A stretch of 64,000 bases of DNA from assembly GCF_024734895.1 (NCBI RefSeq), contig NZ_CP091430.1, positions 3,242,501 through 3,306,500 on the forward strand, read 5' to 3'. Positions 16,454 through 25,077 of this stretch are shown here, in pieces; the stretch's first letter is position 1, and every line of letters begins with the position of its first letter. This stretch comes from Paenibacillus spongiae. GTDB lineage: Bacteria > Bacillota > Bacilli > Paenibacillales > Paenibacillaceae. The position numbers were made by a program, and so were the translations under genes. The notes under the pieces were generated by a model that ran no database searches, was not told the origin of the DNA, and saw only the letters and a program-made list of their open reading frames with translations.

Positions 16454-17806
16454 ATGAGCGGCATTGAATCCGTGCAAAGAGCGATCGACTATATCGAGGA
16501 CCACCTTGAGGAAGAGATGGATCTCTCTGCCATTGCAGATGAAGCGTATATTTCGGTCGCTCAGTTATACCGCGTGTTCTATGCACTTACCGGACATCCG
16601 GTCAAGGAGTACATCCGCAAGAGAAGAATGAGCGTCGCGGCCAACCATCTGCGGAACTCCAACCAATCCGTCGAGGAACTGGCGTGGTGCAGCGGGTTTG
16701 AGTCCTATCATTCATTCGCCAAAGTATTCAAGAAAATCGTAGGCGTGACGCCAGCCGCTTATCGAAATGCCGACTTCTTCTACAGCTTCGAACCGATCCG
16801 TCTTCACGAGCGAGTCGTCTACTTGGAGGACAGAGAACAAACGGAGCTGTTCCCGGATGTTAAGGTGATCCGGCTGCTGCCCGATAAGATGCATGCCTAT
16901 CTGCACGTCTCCAAGCAGGAAGCCGGGATGGAGCACGAAGCCTACCGGATAGTATTTGAGAAGCTCGGGCTGCATGAGAAGATGAGAGGATCGAAGCCCA
17001 AGCTGCGGATCTTCGGAACGAATGTCGATCTTCCGGATGAAGATGGAGAGCCCCGGTTCGGCTATCGGGTGTTAATCGCTCATTTGGCGGATGGAGAAGA
17101 ATGGACCAGAGAGGGGACATTTACGGAAGAACCTTTCCCTGGCGGACTGTATGCAGTAAGGAAGATTGCAGCATCTCCGCCGGAGGTCGTCCAGGACGGA
17201 TGGGATCGGCTGCTCTCCGAATGGCTTCCCAAGAGCACCTTCGAGATCGGGACGCATCCCTATATCGAGGAATTCATCGCATACAATGGCAAAATTACGA
17301 GAATGAATCTGTTCTTGCCCGTACAACGCAAGTATCGCAACGAACCGATTGAGGTCGTAGAGCTGCCGGACATGCAGGCGTTCTTCTCCCGTGGGTACGG
17401 CGCTATGGCTCAAGCGTCTGCCGAACGGCAATTGATAGAGTGGTTCACGAACGCCTCTGATTCAGGCAGGCTGGCAGGACAAGGGAAGTATTACATGTCC
17501 TTTCATTACGGTTGCAGTGATTCCGATGAATATTGGTGGGAGAACGGCCTACTCGCTCGTGAATCCGATCTGCTGGAAGCCGAGAGGTTGAATAGGAAGC
17601 GATTCGGCTCCGGAATTTATGCCTGCTGCGTGTCTAAGACATATGGTTTGTTATCGGGCGTTCTGGATCAGATGCACCGCTGGATCGCAACGAATGATAC
17701 CTATGAGCTGGATGGCACGCGGCAATGGTTCGCAGAATATCACACCTTCGACGGCATGAATGTGGAGCGGGACACCATCGTGAAAGTTTATATTCCTGTC
17801 AAATAA
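16454..17806 (+). CDS. AraC family regulator with C-terminal GyrI-like effector-binding domains
   Basis: Protein of 450 residues. The AraC-type double HTH is N-terminal (about 1-105; MDLSAIADEAYISVAQLYR, VEELAWCSGFESYHSFAKVF), as in the Rob/SoxS-GyrI class. The C-terminal 330 residues look like effector-binding (AraC_E_bind/GyrI) domains, probably two in tandem (about 125-280 and 290-450). These bind bulky drugs or metabolites. I use ATG 16454; frames starting at 16385 or 16418 would begin upstream of or inside the apparent TATAAT box. It leads a three-gene set with a VOC protein and a stand-alone GyrI protein. Confidence 0.83.
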   Translation: MSGIESVQRAIDYIEDHLEEEMDLSAIADEAYISVAQLYRVFYALTGHPVKEYIRKRRMSVAANHLRNSNQSVEELAWCSGFESYHSFAKVFKKIVGVTPAAYRNADFFYSFEPIRLHERVVYLEDREQTELFPDVKVIRLLPDKMHAYLHVSKQEAGMEHEAYRIVFEKLGLHEKMRGSKPKLRIFGTNVDLPDEDGEPRFGYRVLIAHLADGEEWTREGTFTEEPFPGGLYAVRKIAASPPEVVQDGWDRLLSEWLPKSTFEIGTHPYIEEFIAYNGKITRMNLFLPVQRKYRNEPIEVVELPDMQAFFSRGYGAMAQASAERQLIEWFTNASDSGRLAGQGKYYMSFHYGCSDSDEYWWENGLLARESDLLEAERLNRKRFGSGIYACCVSKTYGLLSGVLDQMHRWIATNDTYELDGTRQWFAEYHTFDGMNVERDTIVKVYIPVK

Positions 17807-17818
17807 GGAGAGTGCTGC

Positions 17819-18772
17819 ATGTTAAACAAGCCGGCCGGACAATTAAGCGAAGATAACTTCAAGCCTCAGCATATCACGAAAGCTTTCAAAGTAATCGCGG
17901 GCAGCAATGAAGTCTCGTCCAATCCTATACAGCTGCCGACGACAAGCCTATCGAACGGACTCGAGACCGGTATCGATCTCATGACGCTGGTGCAGCTGCC
18001 AACCCGAAACCTCAAGCGATCCGTTATCTTCTATGTTGACGTTCTAGGGCTGCAGCTGGAATATCCGGAGCGGCCGGTCGAGAATCATGCCTTCATCCAG
18101 ACGATACCCCGAATCGGGCCGGGCCTCCATATACTGGAAACCCCGAGTTCCGAATTCAGGCATCTGCATGGAAGAGTAAATGAGGTTATGGAAGCGTATG
18201 CAGCCTTCTATGTCAAAGATCTGGCTCAGCTTTACGAACGTCTGATGCAAGAAGGGGTCGAGATCGCAACGGCTCCATCATACGGATACATGTCCTTCTT
18301 CGATCCGGATGGCCATCTTATCGGGGCTTATGAACGGACGGACTCCGAGCTGAATGCCCGGATCGAATCCAATATTACCGGATTCCGCCATGTTCAGATG
18401 CATGTTATGGATCCGCAGCATACAGCCGCATTCTTCGAACAGGCACTCGGGTTCGAAAGAGTCCTCTCTCATGCGGATGCGATCGATATGAAAGTGAAGA
18501 GCGGCGAAGTGAATCAGCCGATGATTCGATTGGTTCAAGCCGCGGACACGAATCACCCCCAGCTTATGCACTGGATGCTGGACGGTCTTCCCAAGCATGC
18601 ACTGGAGCTGCACTCGAAGAATATCGGGGCGTTGAAGGAGATTGTGACCGCAAGCGGCGGGCTTGTGAAGGAAGAACTCGAATTTACCGGATGCGGCGGT
18701 TATCTTAAATTTTACACACCTGACGGCCACTACATCTGGGTCAATCAAGACCGCAGGTACAGCGGATACTAA
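17819..18772 (+). CDS. VOC family protein, two-domain (ring-cleaving-dioxygenase-like)
   Basis: Protein of 317 residues with VOC modules at about 55-175 and 190-315. Phrases LVQLPTRNLKRSVIFYVDVLGLQLEY and YMSFFDPDGHLIG mark module 1, and FRHVQMHVMDPQHTAAFFEQALGF and YLKFYTPDGHYIWVNQ module 2. The first 50 residues are low in recognisable structure. The gene starts 12 nt after the AraC gene with AAGGAG, so it is co-transcribed. In this setting it may bind or modify the compound sensed by the regulator; no reaction is assigned. Confidence 0.78.
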   Translation: MLNKPAGQLSEDNFKPQHITKAFKVIAGSNEVSSNPIQLPTTSLSNGLETGIDLMTLVQLPTRNLKRSVIFYVDVLGLQLEYPERPVENHAFIQTIPRIGPGLHILETPSSEFRHLHGRVNEVMEAYAAFYVKDLAQLYERLMQEGVEIATAPSYGYMSFFDPDGHLIGAYERTDSELNARIESNITGFRHVQMHVMDPQHTAAFFEQALGFERVLSHADAIDMKVKSGEVNQPMIRLVQAADTNHPQLMHWMLDGLPKHALELHSKNIGALKEIVTASGGLVKEELEFTGCGGYLKFYTPDGHYIWVNQDRRYSGY

Positions 18773-18779
18773 GGGGGGC

Positions 18780-19370
18780 ATGCAGGTGGGACATCAAGTG
18801 AAGCGAACAGGTTACCGCCCGAACCGAGTTCCTCAAGTATTGAATTGGATTCAACAGAAATCGAAAAGCGAGGAGCGCGCCATGGTGTCAGAAGATATGA
18901 TTCCGTTTATCGTTGAACATCAAGAGTTAAAATTAATCGGCATCCCTTGTATCAGCTTGAATGATATGGGCGGAAAATACCAGCATGCGAAGGAAGCGCT
19001 GTTATCCTCTACGAAGCATCTTCCGTCCGTGAAGAATCCTTCCTTGCAGTTCGGCATATGGCCCCAGGCTCCGTCGCAGCAGCAATCGGACCTGCATGCT
19101 TATATCCTATGCGTGGAGGTCGGATCCTTCGACGAGATTCCCGAATGGTACTTCAAGACGACGCTGCCTCCGCAGAGATGCGTGGTCGTGTCCAATAAGA
19201 ACGGCGACTTCGATGCGGCCAGCAGTGCCGTCGATCAATATATTCACGAGCAAGGCCTGCAAGTTGACGCGAATGACCGGAAGTACATCATCTGTGAGCG
19301 TTATAACTATGAGGGTGAGGGCTTCGCCCGATATTCGCTTCCGATTCAATCGGCGGATTCTTCTCAGTAA
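18780..19370 (+). CDS. stand-alone GyrI-like effector-binding protein
   Basis: About 196 residues from ATG 18780; GTG 18786 (7 nt after AGGGGGG) and ATG 18882 (6 nt after GAGGAG) are alternative starts. The core IPFIVEHQELKLIGIPC, GGKYQHAKEAL and VEVGSFDEIPEWYFKTTLPP follows the GyrI/AraC effector-binding pattern. Stand-alone members bind small molecules and some hydrolyse cyclopropanoid drugs. It is third in the operon with the AraC-GyrI fusion, so it may sequester or process the same ligand. Confidence 0.68.
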   Translation: MQVGHQVKRTGYRPNRVPQVLNWIQQKSKSEERAMVSEDMIPFIVEHQELKLIGIPCISLNDMGGKYQHAKEALLSSTKHLPSVKNPSLQFGIWPQAPSQQQSDLHAYILCVEVGSFDEIPEWYFKTTLPPQRCVVVSNKNGDFDAASSAVDQYIHEQGLQVDANDRKYIICERYNYEGEGFARYSLPIQSADSSQ

Positions 19371-19600
19371 GATTGGGGATATGGGACCACAGCCGCACTA
19401 CGGCACATTAGCATGATGTCTATCCGGGGGGGAGCGACGTCTCAACCATCGCAAGGGTTTCTTGTTTCTGATACCGAAGCCGTTTATAATAATTGAATTG
19501 GTAAAGAGGTGCATACCGGTTCGTATTTCAACTATCCAGGCTAATAGTCTGCGTGCGAGCCAGTATGAACATCACTACATATTTAAGGAGATTACCCGGA

Positions 19601-20386
19601 ATGAAAATAACAGTAATGACCCTGAATTTGCGCATCAATGTTACGAGCGACGGCGATAACGCCTGGCCTCACCGTCTGCAAGCTGTCTCGGATCTGATTC
19701 AAGAGTCGAATCCGACATTGCTTGGAACGCAAGAGGGCTCGTATGGAATGCTGCAGGACATGGACGGTTTCATGCCTGCATACAGCCGAATCGGCGAAGG
19801 CCGGCTGGGCTTGGACAGCGGCCAAGCCCCGCATGATGAGTGCTGCGCAATCTTTTATAAGCATGATGAACTTACCCCTGTTAAGCATGGACAATATTGG
19901 TTATCCGAGACGCCTGAGTTGCCCGGAAGCAAGAGCTGGGACAGCAGCTTGCCAAGAATTTGCACGTGGGTTTGCTTCGAATTGAAGCAGCAGCCCGGAA
20001 CCCGCTTCTATGCCTTCAACACTCACTTTGATCATATGGGACAAGAGGCTCGTGAAGAAAGCGCCAAGCTGATTATGGACCGTATCCGCCAAATTCGCGA
20101 ACAAGAGGAGCTTCCTTCTCTGCTGATGGGAGATTTCAACGCCCATCCGGACAATATCGCCATTCAACTGCTTCAAGAACAATTTAACGATGCATACTCG
20201 CTCTTGAACGAGCCTGTCGGCTGCACGTTTCATGCGTTCGAAGGCGGCAGGGAGGGACAGCCGATCGACTTTATTTTCTCCGCAGGAGATGTCGAGCTGT
20301 CCGAAGTCGTTGTGGATCGCGAGCAGCGTCACGGCAAGTATCCATCCGATCACTATTCCATCGCAGCAACCGCAACCCTGACGTAA
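19601..20386 (+). CDS. endonuclease/exonuclease/phosphatase (EEP) family hydrolase
   Basis: Metal-dependent phosphodiesterase/phosphatase of the DNase I-like fold, 261 residues, no signal peptide. MKITVMTLNLRIN is the first strand; LLGTQEG holds the metal-binding Glu, NTHFDHMG the His, LLMGDFNAHPD the Asp-Phe-Asn motif, and YPSDHYSIA the terminal Asp-His. ATG 19601 is preferred, with AAGGAG 10 nt upstream. The small intracellular class acts on lipid or nucleotide phosphodiesters; substrate unknown. A strong terminator follows. Confidence 0.85.
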   Translation: MKITVMTLNLRINVTSDGDNAWPHRLQAVSDLIQESNPTLLGTQEGSYGMLQDMDGFMPAYSRIGEGRLGLDSGQAPHDECCAIFYKHDELTPVKHGQYWLSETPELPGSKSWDSSLPRICTWVCFELKQQPGTRFYAFNTHFDHMGQEAREESAKLIMDRIRQIREQEELPSLLMGDFNAHPDNIAIQLLQEQFNDAYSLLNEPVGCTFHAFEGGREGQPIDFIFSAGDVELSEVVVDREQRHGKYPSDHYSIAATATLT

Positions 20387-20413
20387 TACTGGGGCATAGC
20401 TTCGTTCAATAAG

Positions 20414-20459
20414 AGAACCATGATCATCTTTCATTCGCTGAAAGATCGGTCATGGTTCT
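20414..20459. terminator. bidirectional intrinsic terminator
   Basis: Long hairpin (arms about 18 nt, AGAACCATGATC... with its complement ending at 20459, few mismatches), followed by TCTTTATATT. It lies between the convergent EEP and AraC genes. Confidence 0.8.
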
Positions 20460-20510
20460 TCTTTATATTAGTGCAGGTTTGAAATTAAAAGATATGGATT
20501 GCGGTTAAGC

Positions 20511-21401
20511 CTATAGGGGAAGCTCTTCACCTTTGTTGTGACGATATTTCTTGGAATACTGCAGCGGCGTCAGGTTTGTAATGCGATGAAAATCCCGGTA
20601 AAAGGAAGAGGAGCTTTGAAACCCGCATTGCTCGTATACTTCGGTAATGGACAGCTCCGTTTGTGACAGCAATCGTTGGGCAGCTTGCACCCGGAACTGG
20701 GTTAAGTAGGTTTTATAGCCTTCACCCATCACTTCCGTGAATAGATGACGCGCTCTGGAGGAGCTGAGAGACATCGCCTTTGCGACATCATCCAGATTAA
20801 TGTTCTCGTGATAGTGAGATTGAATATAGGACAGGCCCGATTTAAGCATCGTATATTTGTTATACATATTACGCCATGCCGCATCGCTCTCAACGTAGTA
20901 ATGCCGCAGCAGCAAGGAACAGATGTGGAGCAGCATACTTTTTACGATTTGGCCGTATGCCGGCTGCTGCCTGGCCAACTCATCCTGCATCTCCTCGATC
21001 AGCAATCCGATTTGACGGGCAACCGGCAGGTCCGCCGCGATTCGATGGCTGAACTGATTGCGGTCGAAGAAGAAAGGACGAAGCAGATTGAAGTCGGTTT
21101 GCTCCAGCGTCGACGGGTGAATGAATAGGAATAAATTGGAGCACGTCTCCCCCCAATAGGATTTGGATGTGTGCCGCTCTACGTTGTTTACAATTACGAG
21201 GTCGCCCGGGGTGATATCGTATTGCGCGTCTTTAAAATAGAAGACTCCACGCCCGGAAAGGCAATAACAGATCTCCAAGGCATGGTGCCAATGGGGGATT
21301 TCCGGAATGGTCGCAAGCGTCCACGGAATGAGGGCGACCCCGGTGTCCGGATGCGTCTCATGGGAGATATGGATGGCTTCAACGGTTTGTATGATATTCA
21401 T
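20511..21401 (-). CDS. AraC family transcriptional regulator
   Basis: Protein of 296 residues with an N-terminal cupin sensor (IPHWHHALEICYCLSGRGVF, about 33-95) and a C-terminal double HTH (about 195-290; INLDDVAKAMSLSSSRARHL and ITEVYEQCGFQSSSSFYRDF). GGAAGGTGAT precedes ATG 21401. It is divergent from the PhyH-GNAT-ceramidase-like operon, so it likely controls it. The intergenic gap (21402-21571) holds GGTC...GACC near 21515-21529 as a small inverted repeat. Confidence 0.9.
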   Translation of the reverse strand: MNIIQTVEAIHISHETHPDTGVALIPWTLATIPEIPHWHHALEICYCLSGRGVFYFKDAQYDITPGDLVIVNNVERHTSKSYWGETCSNLFLFIHPSTLEQTDFNLLRPFFFDRNQFSHRIAADLPVARQIGLLIEEMQDELARQQPAYGQIVKSMLLHICSLLLRHYYVESDAAWRNMYNKYTMLKSGLSYIQSHYHENINLDDVAKAMSLSSSRARHLFTEVMGEGYKTYLTQFRVQAAQRLLSQTELSITEVYEQCGFQSSSSFYRDFHRITNLTPLQYSKKYRHNKGEELPL

Positions 21402-21571
21402 TGGATCACCTTCCTACATGAATTCATTATAGAATATCGGATGGATCCATGGTTCCTTAGATTAATCATATAGCCGTTTCCGGGAATAAAATGGACATTA
21501 CTGTTATTGTTTCGGTCCTCGAATGACCGTAATATGGGAGTAATCCAAACGCACAGAAAGGGGTTTTGAAC

Positions 21572-22432
21572 ATGAACAACACATCCATTCTACCTTACCG
21601 TTATGAGTTTCACCAGGATGAGCTGTCCGAGATTCGGGCCTGCAACGAGCAGCATGGATTCGCCATTGTCAAGAACCTGCTGCCGCCGGGAATGGTAGAG
21701 ATGTTAAAGGCCGAGGTGCGCCGCATCCTGGATGACCAAGCCAAATCCTCGAATGAGGCCACGTTCGTATCGATCCAATTCATCGAAGTCTCGCCCGTGT
21801 TTGCCACGCTCATGACTTTCGAGCCTTTTATGCGCATCGCCCGTGAGCTTCATAACCACGAGCCGATAACTTTAAACCGTACCGCTGCTATCTATAAGAA
21901 GCCTGGCGCCGGTCCGATGGGGTGGCATACCGATTGGTCGCCGGTGAAGCATCCCTTCGGAGCGGACGCGATTCTTAACAATTCAGGCGCTTCCTCCATG
22001 TGGTTCTACCTGAACGGGATCGATGCTATGCGCGGGGGGCTGGCCATCATACCCGATTCCCATACGGAGAATTGGGAGGCGCCGGAAGGCTTCACGTTTA
22101 CCGTCAATAGAAGCTCGTTTCATAAGTTGGGCACCCAGCCGAGAGCGCATGACAATATGGAGGATGTACCTGGAGCAATGCCGGTGGTCGCGGATCCTGG
22201 GGATCTGATAATCTTCGCGGAACGAACGTACCATGGGGTCTATCCGCATCGCGGTTCCATGACCAGATTGAGCTGCGGCATGAGTTTCCGCAAGTCGAGC
22301 TATAAGCCGGAACAGGTCTGGCCGCTGCCGGAATCGGCACAGCGGTTTATTGAATCGAGCGCTGACGAAGTCGAGCCGTTGGTTGAACAATACTGGGGCA
22401 TCAACCGGGGATGGATCAGCAGCGGGGATTGA
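21572..22432 (+). CDS. phytanoyl-CoA dioxygenase (PhyH) family Fe(II)/2-oxoglutarate oxygenase
   Basis: Non-haem iron oxygenase-like protein, 286 residues. The facial triad is visible: His119-x-Asp121 in GWHTDWSP and His221 in YHGVYPHR, with Arg232 as likely 2-oxoglutarate contact. Bacterial PhyH proteins hydroxylate or halogenate secondary metabolites, amino acids or sugars rather than phytanoyl-CoA. ATG 21572 is chosen over TTG 21566; AAAGGGG is 8 nt upstream. It heads an operon with GNAT and ceramidase-like genes, divergent from AraC. Confidence 0.86.
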   Translation: MNNTSILPYRYEFHQDELSEIRACNEQHGFAIVKNLLPPGMVEMLKAEVRRILDDQAKSSNEATFVSIQFIEVSPVFATLMTFEPFMRIARELHNHEPITLNRTAAIYKKPGAGPMGWHTDWSPVKHPFGADAILNNSGASSMWFYLNGIDAMRGGLAIIPDSHTENWEAPEGFTFTVNRSSFHKLGTQPRAHDNMEDVPGAMPVVADPGDLIIFAERTYHGVYPHRGSMTRLSCGMSFRKSSYKPEQVWPLPESAQRFIESSADEVEPLVEQYWGINRGWISSGD

Positions 22433-22490
22433 ATGATCGGAAGGAAGTATGCGCTTACATTTATCACGTATGATTGAGGTGAATCTATAG

Positions 22491-23402
22491 ATGGATGAAC
22501 GACTGAAGCAGCTGGAAATTCACTCGCTCGGTGACTGTACGATCCGTGAAATAACGGAGCAGTGGAACACCGGTTTTAAGGAATATTTTAATGATATGAC
22601 CCTCTCGATCGAGACGATGAATCATAGACTAGGCAAATTGAATATTCAGCCGGAGCTTTCGGTAGCGGCCTATATCGAAGGCGTTCCCGCCGGATTCGTC
22701 ATGATCGGTATGGCGCATGCGGGCGGTCGCAGGCTGGCATGGAACGGCGGCACGGGCGTGAATCCGGCATTCCGCGGGCTATCGCTGAGCAAAGTGCTGC
22801 TGCAGGAAGCGATCCGCAGAACGAAAGCGGCGGGTGCGGACTCGTTATCGCTGGAAACGCGTACCGATAATGAACGCGCCATCCGTTCTTATCTCGGCGT
22901 AGGCTTCCGGATCCGAGAGACACTTCAGATCATGAGCAGGGAGGGGGCATTCACCAGCATGCCTTTCATGCGGTCTCACAGCGCGGATTACCGGACCGTC
23001 CCGGTTACGCCCGATAGTACCGGAAGTCTGGCATTCTATCCGGACACGGGGCATTCTTGGACGACGGAATGGTTCAATGCGGAAGGCCGGGAAGCTTCTG
23101 TCGTGCTGGACCATAGAGGCGTGACGGTGGGGTATGTCATCTATCGAAAAAGCATCCGCGCGGATGGAACAATAGAATGCGTAGAGCTGACGCAATGCGA
23201 AGCGGATCCGCAGCGAAGCGACCGCCGCGACATCGTGCGTCATCTGCTCAATGAAGTGTTCACGCCGCTGTCAGGTCCATACCTGCGCAGGGTTCATTAT
23301 TTGAGAGAGAGCAATGACGCAGCTATGGATGCATTACGCGAGGCGGGCTTCCAGACCGTCTTCGCCGAACATTTGATGGTTCTGGACTTTCAATCCAAAT
23401 AA
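22491..23402 (+). CDS. GNAT family acetyltransferase, two-lobed
   Basis: Protein of 303 residues. The N-terminal lobe (1-155) is a full GNAT domain with a degenerate acetyl-CoA loop in NPAFRGLSLSKVLLQEAI and ETRTDNERAIRSYLGVGF. The C-terminal lobe (about 170-300) looks like a second, degenerate GNAT half (VGYVIYRK, SNDAAMDALREAGF). TGAGGTGA precedes ATG 22491. Middle gene of the PhyH operon. Confidence 0.8.
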   Translation: MDERLKQLEIHSLGDCTIREITEQWNTGFKEYFNDMTLSIETMNHRLGKLNIQPELSVAAYIEGVPAGFVMIGMAHAGGRRLAWNGGTGVNPAFRGLSLSKVLLQEAIRRTKAAGADSLSLETRTDNERAIRSYLGVGFRIRETLQIMSREGAFTSMPFMRSHSADYRTVPVTPDSTGSLAFYPDTGHSWTTEWFNAEGREASVVLDHRGVTVGYVIYRKSIRADGTIECVELTQCEADPQRSDRRDIVRHLLNEVFTPLSGPYLRRVHYLRESNDAAMDALREAGFQTVFAEHLMVLDFQSK

Positions 23403-23421
23403 CAAATCGGGGGCGTTATAG

Positions 23422-24942
23422 GTGGACAACAACACGAAGCACGAACTTGAAGTAAGCGTTGATAAAGGGAAGGCGACGGCGTTTCGGCAAGGATGGGCGC
23501 AAGCGGATATTACCCCTGACCAGCCTGTACAGCTTGCCGGCCAGTTTCATATGAGGCTGTCCGAAGGCGTTCTGGATCCGCTCTCCGTAACAGCATGGGC
23601 CATCGAATCTGGCGGAGAGCATGCTGTCTTTGTCTGCTGCGACCTTGTATCCATTCCGGATGAATTTCGCGATGCGGTCCGGGCTCGGGTATCGGAGCAT
23701 GCATGCGGGTTAAACCCGTTGAAAGTCATTATCCATGCAACTCACACCCATACGGCGCCGGAAATCCGAACCTCTTCCGAGACCGCCGATCATATGGTCA
23801 ATAAAGGCTCCGGGGTTGACATCGAGCATATGCCGATCGAAGAATATAACGAGTTTGCCATTGGCCGAATTGTAGATGCAGTTATGCAGGCTTGGGGATC
23901 ACGGGCGCCGGGAGCGGTTGCATATGGCTGGGGAAATGCCGTCATCTGCCGCAACCGCCGCTGGGTTGATGCGGATGGCAATTCGATCATGTATAACCTG
24001 GATGCGTCCATCAACAGTCCATTCCGCCACATCGAAGGCTATGAGGACCACAGCATAAATCTGATGGCGACGTATGATTCGGAAGGACAGCTAACCGGTC
24101 TGATTATTAATATTCCTTGCCCATCGCAAGCAAGCGAGCACTTATATGAAGTTAGTGCGGACTGGTGGTGCGAGACCCGGGAGCAGCTTCGCAGCCGCTT
24201 CGGCGAGAATTTATATATACTGCCGCAGTGCAGCGCCGCGGGCGATTTGTCGCCTCATCAGCTGCTCGACCGCGCCGCATATGAGCGGATGCTTACGCTT
24301 AAGGGAAAGACGATGCGTGAGGAGATCGCTTGTCAAATCGCCGATGCCGTCGGCGATATCCTTCCCTATATCGCATCTACGCGCGATTCCAATCCTTCCA
24401 TGCAGCTGCATTCCGTCCAATTGGACCTGCCGGCGAACAAGCTGAGTGAGGAGGATGTCCGCCATGCCGAGCAGGAAGCCGGGAAATTGATGAGAGACTA
24501 CGAGGAAGAGCTGCGCAAATTCGAAGAACAGCCAGAGCTACGCAACGTAGCCCGCTGGTACGTGATGGCTACCTATACATACCGCAGACGAAACTGGTAT
24601 TTGAATGTTGTTAGCCGCTATGAGCATCAGCAAACATGCAGCACGCTGCCTGCGGAAATTCATGTGCTGCAGCTGGGCGACGTTGCGTTCGCCACGGTTC
24701 CGTATGAGCTGTATCTGGATTTCGGAAGCCAGATCAAAGTGCGCAGCGCCGCCAAGCAAACCTTCCTCGTCCAGCTGGCGGGAGCCGGGACGTATCTCCC
24801 GAGTGCAAGATCCGTGGCTGGAGGCGGCTATGGATCCGTACCGGCCAGCAATAACTTAGGCCCCGATAGCGGTCAAATACTAGCCGATCATATCTCGGAA
24901 ACGATTCAAGCCTTGATGGGGGAAGGACAAATGGTCAAATAG
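23422..24942 (+). CDS. neutral/alkaline ceramidase-like hydrolase, cytoplasmic
   Basis: Protein of 506 residues starting at GTG 23422 after GGGGGCG. The start QGWAQADITPDQPVQLAG and the metal-binding motif IIHATHTHTAPE are those of the neutral ceramidase N-terminal domain; LPQCSAAGDLSPH matches its central GDxSPN-like segment. Unlike true ceramidases (about 650-700 residues, secreted), it has no signal peptide and a shorter C-terminus, so an amidase on another substrate is more likely. It ends the PhyH-GNAT operon. A second family member is at 49113. Confidence 0.75.
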   Translation: MDNNTKHELEVSVDKGKATAFRQGWAQADITPDQPVQLAGQFHMRLSEGVLDPLSVTAWAIESGGEHAVFVCCDLVSIPDEFRDAVRARVSEHACGLNPLKVIIHATHTHTAPEIRTSSETADHMVNKGSGVDIEHMPIEEYNEFAIGRIVDAVMQAWGSRAPGAVAYGWGNAVICRNRRWVDADGNSIMYNLDASINSPFRHIEGYEDHSINLMATYDSEGQLTGLIINIPCPSQASEHLYEVSADWWCETREQLRSRFGENLYILPQCSAAGDLSPHQLLDRAAYERMLTLKGKTMREEIACQIADAVGDILPYIASTRDSNPSMQLHSVQLDLPANKLSEEDVRHAEQEAGKLMRDYEEELRKFEEQPELRNVARWYVMATYTYRRRNWYLNVVSRYEHQQTCSTLPAEIHVLQLGDVAFATVPYELYLDFGSQIKVRSAAKQTFLVQLAGAGTYLPSARSVAGGGYGSVPASNNLGPDSGQILADHISETIQALMGEGQMVK

Positions 24943-24962
24943 ACTCACATTCGCTGTCGTTT

Positions 24963-25000
24963 CCGGATTTCTTGCCTCTCAAGCTGGAGGTTAAATCCGG
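24963..25000. terminator. hairpin between convergent genes
   Basis: Outer 8-bp stem CCGGATTT / AAATCCGG with an inner CCTC / GAGG stem. No T-run; a possible terminator between the ceramidase-like and SpoVB genes. Confidence 0.5.
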
Positions 25001-25077
25001 GAACAGGGCGGCCCATATATTCGGTACGGGAACCATTATTCTTGCTTCACGTGTTGTATCTATAGTAACAGAACGTT

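Noticed and set aside
22449..22490. Mini-ORF ending next to the GNAT start in the PhyH operon
   Set aside because: Purine tract lies directly against its ATG, leaving no spacing for initiation.
24963..25000. Candidate riboswitch
   Set aside because: A simple nested hairpin between convergent genes, better explained as a terminator or stabilising stem.
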